This document shows, one piece after another, positions 14,076 to 22,800 of a stretch of DNA of 26,316 bases; the first letter of the stretch is position 1, and each line of letters begins with the position of its first letter. Origin of the DNA: a virus; IMG/VR virus record IMGVR_UViG_3300040806_000036, positions 1-26,316 of that record; one strand, written 5' to 3'. The notes beneath the pieces were generated by a model. That model ran no database searches, was not told the DNA's origin, and saw nothing but the letters and a program-made list of their open reading frames with translations. The position numbers and the translations under genes were made by a program.

Positions 14076-15004
14076 TAGATTGCTCCTTTCAACTCTGGGT
14101 GACTGTAGTCAACCATCATATATCCGTGATCGCCAGTTACAACCGCTTCTGGGAACATTTCTGCTACTTCTTGAGCGATTACACCGTGACCAATCTGATT
14201 ACCGGCTAACTCGCGACCTTCTTTAGTCCAGTCCCAAGTGTAGGTTTTGATGCCATTCTCTAACTTGCCGTATTCTTGGATGTTCACCTTCAAGCGAATA
14301 TCTGACATACCGTAAATAGTTGCGCCTGCGGTGAGGTAATCCATGATGCCCAAGTTGCGCTGCGAAGAGCCACTTGAAGTCTGACCGTGAGGTGCAGAAC
14401 CGATTGCTTGGGTCATGTATGACAAGCCTGCGGCAGGGAAACCTTGATAAGTAGAATACTGCTGCTTTCCTGCATCGATAAGAGCTTGGTTGAGCAACTG
14501 CTGCTCGCGACCTTGCTGTGCAATATCTTGCTGAAGTGTGCGACCCATGCCAAATGATTGATAACCTAAATTACCTAACTGTGATGCGCCTTGCAGACCA
14601 AGATTAGCCTGAGCTAAGCGGTTTTGAATGTCAGCCTGTGCTTGAGATTGTGCGTTTTGGTAGCCTGACTGTAGCAACTGTCCAGTCTGCTGATTCAAAC
14701 CACGCATGATATCGCCCATCATCTGACCCTGAGCTACGCCATGACGCGAACCGCCAAATGCACCTGCTTGTGTAGCTTGTGCGCCTAACTGGTTTGCACC
14801 CATTTGCATACCGCGAGCTGCTTCTTGCTGTAACCCGCCGATGACGTTCTGTGTGTATGGATTCATGTACTGATTCAGGTTTGATCCCGCCACAGTACCG
14901 ATTGGTGTCATCGCTGCTCTTGCAGTGCCGCCCAATGCGCCTTGTTGCGCCATTGATGCTTGCTGCATTGGATTTATAGGTACACCGCCTGCTGCTGCGC
15001 CCAT
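14075..15004 (-). CDS. Internal virion-like protein with C-terminal peptidase S74 chaperone domain
   Basis: A 309-residue protein in two parts. Residues 1-230 are Gln/Ala/Gly-rich with YMNPYTQNVIGGLQQEA and QLGAQATQAGAFGGSRHGVA, a pattern common in phage ejection or minor structural proteins. Residues 234-309 are an S74 intramolecular chaperone domain: SDIRLKVNI, then IGHGVIAQEVAEMFPEAV and VDYSHPEL. In endosialidases and tail spikes this domain folds a trimer and then cuts itself off at the Ser of the SDxRLK motif. If active here, it would release a mature protein of about 233 residues. The Shine-Dalgarno AGGAG is clear. Confidence 0.8.
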   Translation of the reverse strand: MGAAAGGVPINPMQQASMAQQGALGGTARAAMTPIGTVAGSNLNQYMNPYTQNVIGGLQQEAARGMQMGANQLGAQATQAGAFGGSRHGVAQGQMMGDIMRGLNQQTGQLLQSGYQNAQSQAQADIQNRLAQANLGLQGASQLGNLGYQSFGMGRTLQQDIAQQGREQQLLNQALIDAGKQQYSTYQGFPAAGLSYMTQAIGSAPHGQTSSGSSQRNLGIMDYLTAGATIYGMSDIRLKVNIQEYGKLENGIKTYTWDWTKEGRELAGNQIGHGVIAQEVAEMFPEAVVTGDHGYMMVDYSHPELKGAI

Positions 15005-15014
15005 GGTTTATCTC

Positions 15015-15401
15015 CTAGCTATACAAGCTGCGGCGAATTCCCGCAGATCGTGGATCAAGGCGTTCAGCTTCAGCTTTTGCCTGTTCAAACATTGGATATG
15101 AGCTGTAACCAGAAACTCCGCCAACAGTGGTTGCGGTTGGCATACCAGAAGTCGGTGTTACATTTGCGTAGCCAGACGGCGTCATGCCAAATGCAGACGC
15201 TGAGTCTAAAGCCATCTGATTAGCCATTTCTTGTTGTGGAGTGCGAGCCGCCACATCAATGCCTGTATATGGCTGATATTCCATTTTCTGGATAGTTTCA
15301 GCGCGTCCGATATTCCGAATGGTTGGCTCTTTTAACCAATCAGGGATTTCCGTAACTTGTTGTTGGCTCTGTCCGCCGCCTTTGCCGCCACCGCCGCCCA
15401 T
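15015..15401 (-). CDS. Gly-rich structural protein, 128 aa
   Basis: A 128-residue protein with a Gly/Lys/Gln-rich N-terminus (MGGGGGKGGGQSQQQ), then EIPDWLKEPTIRNIGRAE and QPYTGIDVAARTPQQEMA. The pattern resembles small marine phage structural proteins that precede the MNPY-type protein next to it, as far as I recall. The Shine-Dalgarno AAGGAG lies seven bases before the ATG. No enzyme motif is visible. Probably an internal virion component. Confidence 0.7.
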   Translation of the reverse strand: MGGGGGKGGGQSQQQVTEIPDWLKEPTIRNIGRAETIQKMEYQPYTGIDVAARTPQQEMANQMALDSASAFGMTPSGYANVTPTSGMPTATTVGGVSGYSSYPMFEQAKAEAERLDPRSAGIRRSLYS

Positions 15402-15402
15402 A

Positions 15403-15810
15403 TTAAAACTCCTTTACCATGACAACGTGAGCTTCTTTCCACCCACGATCTCTGTGTACTCTTGCCCATCCCTTGCGCCCTGCAAGGCTTAATGCGCTAC
15501 AGCCATTTATTTTAGCGAAGGTGATTGCAGATTCTTCAAAATCCAGAATTTGCTCCATGTCACCCCCCGCTAAAAAAACGTGCAAAATCTTTTGCTTAGG
15601 ATACACCGTAATCTCAGTCACTGCACATCCTCTTTCGCCCGCCCATAATTGCATATGACCAGACATCACTCCGCGAACAATATCAAAAAAATCATGTGTG
15701 CCGCCAGAGTATTGCAAAGCGTTTTCTATCCAAACTCTACAGCGATCTAGCTGCTCAAATACATCTTCCTCAACAATATCTATATCAGATGCTTCTAATG
15801 CTGCGTTCAT
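15403..15810 (-). CDS. GNAT acetyltransferase-like protein, 135 aa
   Basis: A 135-residue protein. The frame is open to 15882, but the ATG at 15810 follows GAGG at seven bases and lies 11 bases beyond the stop of the C1q-like gene, so it is the likely start (MNAALEASDIDIVEED). The C-terminal half (ITVYPKQKILHVFLAGGD, then GCSALSLAGRKGWARVHRDR) has the strand-helix pattern and GRKGW-GWKE ending of phage GNAT-like proteins found among structural genes. A clear acetyl-CoA-binding loop (Q/RxxGxG/A) is not visible, so the enzyme activity is uncertain. Confidence 0.75.
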   Translation of the reverse strand: MNAALEASDIDIVEEDVFEQLDRCRVWIENALQYSGGTHDFFDIVRGVMSGHMQLWAGERGCAVTEITVYPKQKILHVFLAGGDMEQILDFEESAITFAKINGCSALSLAGRKGWARVHRDRGWKEAHVVMVKEF

Positions 15811-15820
15811 GCTTTGACCT

Positions 15821-16495
15821 CTATACGCTCTTAACCATGAGTGTAATTGATGGGACGGCAGGGCAAAATGACTCTGCCGCATATGTTTTTAACGCCGTAT
15901 CTGTACTGTCTACAGCCCAAAATGCCTCAAGGTAATCACCTGCATTCACCTCAAATATAGCGGCACGGGCGATGGTTTTAGCTTCGTTGTTATCGTGCAA
16001 TGTGATACGCATGGTAGACCCAGAAATGTCCGTGCCGTTGATCCTTGGAAAGAACCAGAAGGTTTTAGCGTTAGCAGATTGTGAATTTATCTGTGCCGTG
16101 AAGTGGATGTAATACTTGCCGCCGTTAGTGAAGTTGATGCGGCTAGTCACCGTGTCATCAATAGCAACGCCGTTTGAATACACTTCAGTACCCCAAGTCA
16201 ACGGATATGCGGTTTCAATGGCTGCTGCTGTGTGGTCATTGTAATCAACAAAAGCTCCGTAACCGTAACCCTGATCAGGATCATTTGCGCCATAACCTAA
16301 CGGAACCCACTCACCATCAATAGACACGACAGGGTGATCAATAGCAGCATCCCACAGCAAAACACCGTCCTGAATGGCGCGAGAATCGTCAGTTTTGAAC
16401 GACAGCTTGTCTTTTACCCGCATCAGGTACGAATTTAAACGCTCGCCCCATGTGGCTAGTGTGCCAACTGGTGGTGGTGGAATCTCAGCACTCAA
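15821..16495 (-). CDS. Tail protein with C1q/TNF-like C-terminal domain, 224 aa, TTG start
   Basis: A 224-residue protein with an N-terminal IPPPPVGTLATWGERLNSYL segment that recurs in marine phage tail proteins and a C-terminal jelly-roll resembling C1q/TNF domains (about 115-224: GGKYYIHFTAQINS, FWFFPRINGTDISGS, GDYLEAFWAV). Such domains trimerise and sit at the tips of fibres or spikes. The TTG start overlaps the stop of the nozzle-like gene by four bases (TTGA); its Shine-Dalgarno is weak, so coupling to that gene is likely. A virion surface or tail role fits. Confidence 0.78.
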   Translation of the reverse strand: MSAEIPPPPVGTLATWGERLNSYLMRVKDKLSFKTDDSRAIQDGVLLWDAAIDHPVVSIDGEWVPLGYGANDPDQGYGYGAFVDYNDHTAAAIETAYPLTWGTEVYSNGVAIDDTVTSRINFTNGGKYYIHFTAQINSQSANAKTFWFFPRINGTDISGSTMRITLHDNNEAKTIARAAIFEVNAGDYLEAFWAVDSTDTALKTYAAESFCPAVPSITLMVKSV

Positions 16496-18000
16496 CGCTT
16501 ACCGCCTGATTCTGCATTGATACGCATTGTGCCGACTCGGAAGTCTTCATTACCTGTAGCCTCTACACGAAGCCTCACCTGACGCCCTGTGAAGCGTACA
16601 GAGGTTGGCATATTGGTTAGGTCATAGTAGGTGCTAGATGACGGATAAGTGCGCTCTGTGTCGTTAGGATGGAATCTGGTCTTAAATTGAACCTGAACCT
16701 CGCCTGCTGTACCTTCATCGCCGATTAGCTGACTGACCTTCATCACGGTGTCGCCATTACCTAGCGAGATGGCAGATGATTCTGCGTAAGGTGTCAGAGT
16801 GCCGTGAGCAATATTGTGCAATTCATGCTCATATAATACGCCTGAAGCATCTACCCAGATTGGCTCGTCAAATACGCCCTGATCTGCGCCACAGGTACGG
16901 TCTAGGCGACCAATGTGCCAGTGCTGCTCAAGATAGTCGTAAACAACGTAAGAATCACACTCTAGTGAGCCTTCTGATGGGTAGAACCACCAAATCTCAC
17001 CGTATTCTGAGTTGATTACAGCGTTTACCTTACTAATCTGGTTGACGTTAAGGTCATCAAAGACGTAATCCTGTACGTCACAAGCCATTTGGCGAGCAAT
17101 AGAGCCATCAAACACATAGAACGACTCACGACCCATCCAGAATGCGCCATGCTCAACCGCTGCAAGTGCCTGTCGAGATGCGATACCACAAGCTGTACCA
17201 ACACGTTCAAAGCCATAAACAAATGGCGCACCTTGATAAGTAGCAATGTGGGCATCGGTAGTGGTCACAATCAATGTACGACCACGCATACGCGCACCAC
17301 ACATAATCTCGCCACTGGTCTGCAATTCAATGTCACCGGCTTCGTTAGTCGCCAAAGGTGTCCAAGTAGTATTGTCTTCACGGTCACACCAAGCAATCTT
17401 TCGTGGCTCACCACCTGCCTGTAACGCAAAAATAAATCGTTCTTCAGTAACGATCAGACCTTTGTTGTCCACTGGCGCGTTAGAAATAGCTGCCGCAGGA
17501 TTAGATGTGTTCAATTGCCATTCATAGAGTTTGCCGTCACCAGTACAACAACCAACAAGGTACTCGCCCCAGTTGTCTAGCGTCCATGTGTCAGCTTCTT
17601 GAAACGCACCTGTAGATGGCTGCTTTGTGCCGTACTTAGAGCCACCGTAAGAGTAAAAGCCACCGCCGTAAGCCGTGTTGATTGCTGCGTGTTCTGCGCC
17701 TGCGGTAAATCCAGTAGGCGTAATGTCTGTGGCTGTACCTGACGCATTGATATACAAAAGCTCTGACGCTGTAGCCAAAGCAGTGTTAGAACCGTAGGTG
17801 TTATCAACCCATGTGTGGATTGCGCGTGGAGCCATTGTCACTGACACTGATTGGTCAGATCGCTCAGCCCAACCACCAACAGGACGCATTGAGCCTTGAT
17901 GCCAACGGATGAGGTTGGAATCACGCCAACGACCACTGTTATCAAAGTCAGTGCCGTTTCGATAAATTCCGGCAGGTAATTTTAGTGGTATAAGTGCCAT
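16492..18000 (-). CDS. Tail nozzle or DNA-stabilisation-like protein, 502 aa
   Basis: A 502-residue protein beginning MALIPLKLPAGIYRNGTDFD, then GRWRDSNLIRWHQGSMRPVG, a start shared by tail hub, nozzle and P22 gp10-like stabilisation proteins of marine podoviruses. The rest is rich in Trp, Gly and aromatic residues in propeller-like repeats (WCDREDNTTWTPLATNEAGD, ESFYVFDGSIARQM, IWWFYPSEGS). It probably closes the portal channel and forms the short tail. The Shine-Dalgarno AGGA lies eight bases before the ATG. I am confident it is a tail protein, less so of the exact homologue. Confidence 0.83.
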   Translation of the reverse strand: MALIPLKLPAGIYRNGTDFDNSGRWRDSNLIRWHQGSMRPVGGWAERSDQSVSVTMAPRAIHTWVDNTYGSNTALATASELLYINASGTATDITPTGFTAGAEHAAINTAYGGGFYSYGGSKYGTKQPSTGAFQEADTWTLDNWGEYLVGCCTGDGKLYEWQLNTSNPAAAISNAPVDNKGLIVTEERFIFALQAGGEPRKIAWCDREDNTTWTPLATNEAGDIELQTSGEIMCGARMRGRTLIVTTTDAHIATYQGAPFVYGFERVGTACGIASRQALAAVEHGAFWMGRESFYVFDGSIARQMACDVQDYVFDDLNVNQISKVNAVINSEYGEIWWFYPSEGSLECDSYVVYDYLEQHWHIGRLDRTCGADQGVFDEPIWVDASGVLYEHELHNIAHGTLTPYAESSAISLGNGDTVMKVSQLIGDEGTAGEVQVQFKTRFHPNDTERTYPSSSTYYDLTNMPTSVRFTGRQVRLRVEATGNEDFRVGTMRINAESGGKR

Positions 18001-18009
18001 AATCTAATC

Positions 18010-18780
18010 CTACCAACTTAAAAGAATTGCGCCATCTTGTCCGTCAGTACCTACACCTAAGCCAGACTGACCACCACCGTTACCATAGCCAGTACCGGCA
18101 TCACCGTAACCACTTGGTGGTGTGCCTGAAGCGTTTGTACCGCCTTTGATGGCACCAGTGTAACCGTAACCTTTGTAAGATGGAGTAGAGCCTCGCTCGC
18201 CATCACCGTTACCTGTGTGACTTGGTGGACTAGTACCAGATACTGTAGGCGTACCGCCAGTACCGTAGCCAAACTGCGCACCACCTGTGCCACCATTAGC
18301 GGTAACTAAAGCAGTACCACCACGTTTGATCTGTGATGCAGCTCCGGCAGTACCTGTGCCTAATGTGCTGTTGTTTGGATTGTAGCTGTAGTTTGAGTTA
18401 AAGCGATATGAAGCACCATAACCCTTTAATCCAATGACTAAAGTCAATGTTTCACCGGCAGTTACAGCAATAGAACCCGTAGTTTTACCACCGGCACCGC
18501 CGCCACCGCCTACCCAAGCGTCACCGTTGTTGTTACAAGCACCTGAGCCACCGCCTGCACCATAAAGCGTATAACTAAGCGAGGTAACACCGGCAGGTAC
18601 GGTAAAGTTTACCGTTTGAGCAGAAGTAAAATCTTGTGATCCTGCTACATACAGAACAGACTTCCATGTGCCTGCGTGTTTAATGCTGACATCACTAGAA
18701 TTCTTCCATGTTCCGCCGTCATTGACGTAGATAGCCTGCACCTGCTTCCAAGCACCGCCATCTTTAATGTACGTTGGCAT
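18010..18780 (-). CDS. Gly-rich receptor-binding-like tail protein, 256 aa
   Basis: A 256-residue protein. Residues 4-45 are three tandem 14-residue repeats with Trp at 11, 25 and 39 (IKDGGAWK, VNDGGTWK, IKHAGTWK). A short beta region follows, then a long Gly/Thr/Ser/Tyr-rich part from about 75 on (AGGGSGACNNNGDAWVGGGG, GYGYTGAIKGG, TGYGNGGGQSGLG). Gly-rich sandwiches of this type form the tips of T-even gp38-like adhesins that bind outer-membrane receptors. I therefore suggest host recognition; direct gp38 homology is not claimed. It starts on a TAATG overlap with the repeat fibre gene. Confidence 0.78.
   Translation of the reverse strand: MPTYIKDGGAWKQVQAIYVNDGGTWKNSSDVSIKHAGTWKSVLYVAGSQDFTSAQTVNFTVPAGVTSLSYTLYGAGGGSGACNNNGDAWVGGGGGAGGKTTGSIAVTAGETLTLVIGLKGYGASYRFNSNYSYNPNNSTLGTGTAGAASQIKRGGTALVTANGGTGGAQFGYGTGGTPTVSGTSPPSHTGNGDGERGSTPSYKGYGYTGAIKGGTNASGTPPSGYGDAGTGYGNGGGQSGLGVGTDGQDGAILLSW
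18646..18771 (-). repeat. Three 42-bp in-frame repeats encoding Trp motifs
   Basis: Residues 4-45 of the Gly-rich tail protein are three consecutive 14-residue units, each with the core G-G/A-x-W-K. The Trp residues fall exactly 14 apart. The units differ at most positions, so this is an old protein-level duplication rather than a recent DNA repeat. Confidence 0.7.
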
Positions 18781-19286
18781 TAGCTGCTTACCTTATACCA
18801 AATGTCGCCGTCTGAGCCGCCTGTTGGGTCTGAAGTTGATACAGTGCGTGTACCGTAGCCATTAGCACTAGATGAATCAGAAATGTTTGTCAGTGTTGCC
18901 TGCTTAGCATCTAACTGAGTCTGAATAGCACTTGTTACGCCATCAACATAGTTCAGCTCTGCTGTGGTAGCAGTAACGCCATCTAGCAGGTTAATTTCTG
19001 CTGTAGTAGCTGTTACGCCATCGAGGATATTTACCTCTGCCGCAGTCGCGGTGACAGACGCTAAATCAAGCACTGCGCCGTCTAGCTTGTTCAGCTCTGC
19101 CGCAGTTGCAGTTACCGCTGTGCCATTAATAGTCAGTGTAGACAAATTTGGCGCAATAGCAGTCGTACCATCGAGCAAATCGTCAATGGTGTCGAGATTG
19201 GTATTGAGTTTGGTACCCCAAGTATCCTCGGATGCACCGACTTCTGGCTTAGTTAAGCCGTAGGTTGTGGTAGTAGTATCCGCCAT
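18780..19286 (-). CDS. Tail fibre protein with TAAELNxLDGV repeats, 168 aa
   Basis: A 168-residue fibre component. The N-terminus ([20 protein letters not shown], then [13 protein letters not shown]) is a common phage fibre attachment segment. Residues 59-117 hold four copies of a TAxELNxLDGV unit, which in other phages forms a repeating trimeric shaft. The C-terminus ends [16 protein letters not shown], the usual D-G-D-I-W-Y-K end of marine fibre proteins. It shares one base with the preceding gene (TGATG). Confidence 0.85.
   Translation of the reverse strand: MADTTTTTYGLTKPEVGASEDTWGTKLNTNLDTIDDLLDGTTAIAPNLSTLTINGTAVTATAAELNKLDGAVLDLASVTATAAEVNILDGVTATTAEINLLDGVTATTAELNYVDGVTSAIQTQLDAKQATLTNISDSSSANGYGTRTVSTSDPTGGSDGDIWYKVSS
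18936..19112 (-). repeat. Four TAxELNxLDGV repeats in the fibre gene
   Basis: Units start at residues 59, 79, 92 and 105 of the 168-aa fibre protein; the last three are consecutive 13-residue copies (39 bp each), while the first is separated by an insert (AVLDLASV). The DNA copies are still clearly alike, so expansion or contraction by recombination is plausible. Confidence 0.75.
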
Positions 19287-19834
19287 CAGATTGCCTCAGG
19301 AAAATCGTTGATTGGTGCGTTGCCAGTAGGATTACCGTCAGCATCCACCGGTACGTCATATAATGCCATGAATGATGCCAGATCAGTACAGGCTGTGATA
19401 GCTGCCTCAATGGTATTAGATGCAGCACGAACCGCAGCACGATAGGTTAAAACATCAGTCGGTACAGAGTAGTCTGCAACCTCAGTAGCCTTAATTACCA
19501 TCCAGTCAGTCGGTGCTAATAAGCCACCTGCCTGAGTCTTGACCAGTTCGATAGCGTTGGTCTTGAGTCCCTTAGTGACTACCTGAACACCATCTGCATC
19601 TAGCACTGGATTACCATCTTCATCGACTTCGTTTACGTCATCGATGTTCTTAGGCACATCAGCAGACCAATAGAAGCGTGAGTCGAATGGTTCAGGGTCA
19701 TCTTCCCAGACTAAACCTGCTGCTGTTTTTTCGGCGTCAGACCATTTGTTCCAAGTAGCGGGATGCTTTACACCCATACCATTAGTCCAACTACGTCCAA
19801 AGCGGATAATTTTTCCTGAGTATTTCCATGCCAT
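19286..19834 (-). CDS. Tail-fibre-associated or assembly-like protein, 182 aa
   Basis: A 182-residue protein. The N-terminus ([20 protein letters not shown]) and Glu/Asp-rich middle are followed by [20 protein letters not shown] and a helical tail ([20 protein letters not shown]). The segment APTDWM-to-YRAAVRA resembles phage tail assembly chaperone and fibre assembly proteins, where W-M and Y-R-x-x-x-R are typical. It lies between two fibre genes, which fits a fibre maturation or adaptor role. The ATG follows AAGG at nine bases. The assignment is by motif only. Confidence 0.7.
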   Translation of the reverse strand: MAWKYSGKIIRFGRSWTNGMGVKHPATWNKWSDAEKTAAGLVWEDDPEPFDSRFYWSADVPKNIDDVNEVDEDGNPVLDADGVQVVTKGLKTNAIELVKTQAGGLLAPTDWMVIKATEVADYSVPTDVLTYRAAVRAASNTIEAAITACTDLASFMALYDVPVDADGNPTGNAPINDFPEAI

Positions 19835-19840
19835 AATTAA

Positions 19841-22800
19841 TTACCTTGCGTTAGCGTATTTGAAGGGGTTTTCGGCAAATGCCATGTAGATGTATGTGCC
19901 GCCACTTGAACCAATTTCTCCGCCTGATGCTCTAATCTTAAATCCGTTAGATAACATATCCATACCGTATCCTGTATTAGTAGCTTCGGCTGACGAATCA
20001 TTGGGGAATAAAACAACATCATTTTGATTTGTTGTGTCACGGTATATATCGTGAGTTAACCAATTATTTCCGTCACCATCTTTTTTGATTATTACAAATG
20101 CAGGAGCAAAGCCTGTATAAACAAAGGCATTATCAGTAGAACCATTTCCGGTGTAGACCCCGAATTTACTGAAAGAGTCAACTTCTGCGAATGCGTACAT
20201 AACATAAGTATAAGACGAGCTTTGGTTAACAGAAATATCATTACCAATCATTACAGTAGTTGAAGAAACAGCGCGTACAAACTTTGATGGTGAGCCGCCA
20301 TAAGCGGCTGCCCCAGTTGTATTCAAACCCTCAAAAGCGTAATTAGTAGCTAAATCTTTGTGCCAAACCATCCAGTTCGTTGTATTACTATTACTTTTAA
20401 TCATTACCATTGCGGGACTTACACCCAAACCATGTCCAATTGTAGAACCACCAGAGGCATTACCCGCATATGTAGCAATACTAAAACCTGCATCGGTATT
20501 AGCACTGACGGTTGAGGTGATAGAGCCATCGGTGTTGCTTACGCCTGAGCCACCTGCTTTCCAGTTCCAACCGACATAGGAACCGCCAGATGCGTTTGTT
20601 TGAGCATAATCATAAGAACCTGTGCCAGTTTTAGATAAGCTGAAACCGTCAGAGTCAAATGAAGACAAGTGTCCGTAAGCACCGCCAATCCCTTCTGCAC
20701 CACTATCGTTTGAATATATTTTAGTATTACCAGTACCTCGTAGAACATCTTGTAAAACATGGTTCCAATTATAACCATAAGCTTGATTTCTATTTTTAAT
20801 CCAAACAAAATCTGGCTGAAAACCTACACCAGTAATTGACTGACTAGAACCATTACCACTCCACAACACCGCATTAAAGTGGTCTTGTGGGCTACCGTTT
20901 TTTGCAGGGTCAATGGATGCAACAGGGTCAGGTAGGTTAGCCGTACATAACGCTAGATAACCTGATGGTGGTGCATAGTAGAAGTCACCATAGCCGTTAT
21001 CATCTGTGTTGCCTTGAGCGGTCTTGTTACCTGCAAAGGATGAGTCTTGACCGAAGTTGTAGATTAATGAATCGCCATTGCCATATGTCATAGCATACGG
21101 AGTCATCTCTGATTTATCTGATGCCGGTACTGTGTCTTGCTCGCCTGTTCCTGCTGCGGGGTCACCACTACCAATCCAAGTTCCGTTTACACCAAACCAA
21201 GATTTCCCTGTATCTGCATCGTAAGCAAATTGCAAAACACTTCCTACGCCACCACTCACACTATTGTAGGTTCCTGAACCATACTCAAACCAAGCTAAAT
21301 TACCGCATTTGAATCCCCCATAATAATTCCGTAGTCTTGAAACTATAAGTGCAAATGGATAATCGTAAGGTCCATTATTTGTGCTTCCGATATATACTTC
21401 CCAGTATGATTTACCATGCAAGGTAAATGTTGACATTTTTTTCCATGCAGCAGATGACGTACCAACAGTCTGTAAATTACCTTCTTTAAGTACCCCCGCT
21501 GAACCACCAGTCCAATCTACAGAAAGTGGGTTTAAAGTACAGAAGTTATTCGTAGGCGAATCAATCACTACGTCAGTAGGTTCTAAGTTGTTTACATCAA
21601 AATGGTTTGCGTTGCCAGACTCATCGCCGCCAATAGGGTTAAACACTGACGCATCGGCAAACGCCCAATACATATAAGTGTTGCCGCTACCGTTGATGCC
21701 GCTATCTGCCGCTTTAATCTGAAAACCATCAGAATTAAAGTCAACGGCTGAATTAGATGTTGAACCTGCTGCATTTGGTACGTCCATATAAAATACAGCT
21801 TCAACAGGATTAGTAGCATCCAATGCGCCAGAGTGTATCTGCGTGTAATCACCGGCACTCATGCGGAATGTAATAACAAGCGATGGTCTGAAACCTGTGG
21901 TGACTGTAGGACCAGAAGATGAAGCGTTACCGGTGTATGTACCAAATTTTTGGTAGCCCGTTACATCTGCCCAACAATACGCAATCATGTCGTGACCGCT
22001 GTTATTAATTGCGCCGTGACTCGACAATGTAACTACGCTTGAGTCTGGTGCTGTTGTTGACATAACACCAGTACCTTCAGAGTAGAAGCCGTTAACACGC
22101 TGACTACCACCGTCAGTACCTGTTACGTTTTCTGTGCTTAGATACCAGTTTTCAGCGTCATCTGTGCTTTTAAACAAAACAACTTTAGGTGCTGAACTAA
22201 GACCATGACCAAACGTAGCCCCATTTGTGCTGTTGCCTGTATAGCGACATACAGAAAAACCGCCACTAGCTTGTACAGTTGAGGTTATAGAGCCGTCAGT
22301 ATTACTTGAGCCAGAACCACCGCCTGCACTCCAACACATCGCAATATAGTTCTGACCGCTTTCATTCGCTGCCGGAGATGAACCAAGAGTAAAGCCATCG
22401 TTATTAATGCTAGTTACAACAGTAGTACCTGAACCTGCAGCATAAGCTAAGTCAAGATATAACTGAGAGTTAACGCCACGCACTGAATCAGTGAAAACGT
22501 GTTGGTCAGACTTGCTTGTTACCTTAGTCCAAATCAGGTCAGGCTTAAAACCAACATTGATGTTCTGTGACGCTCCGGTTCCTGTATAAGTAGTTTGAGC
22601 AAAGTTACCGCCAGTTACAGAAGGTGCCCCACCTGTAGTAAACGGTAGGTAGAAACCGTTAGTGCCGTAAGAACCTTCGTAGGCTTTAGGTATCCATACG
22701 CCTGACTTGAATTCACCGAAGGATGTAGCGTCTAGTGCTGTGCCGTCAATGAAGTTGACTTCAGCCATGTAGCCGTCTGAAAGCAACTCAGATGGATATG

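Noticed and set aside
15811-15882. Upstream start at 15882 for the GNAT-like gene
   Set aside because: It overlaps the end of the C1q-like gene by about 60 bases, while ATG 15810 has a proper GAGG Shine-Dalgarno just after that gene's stop.
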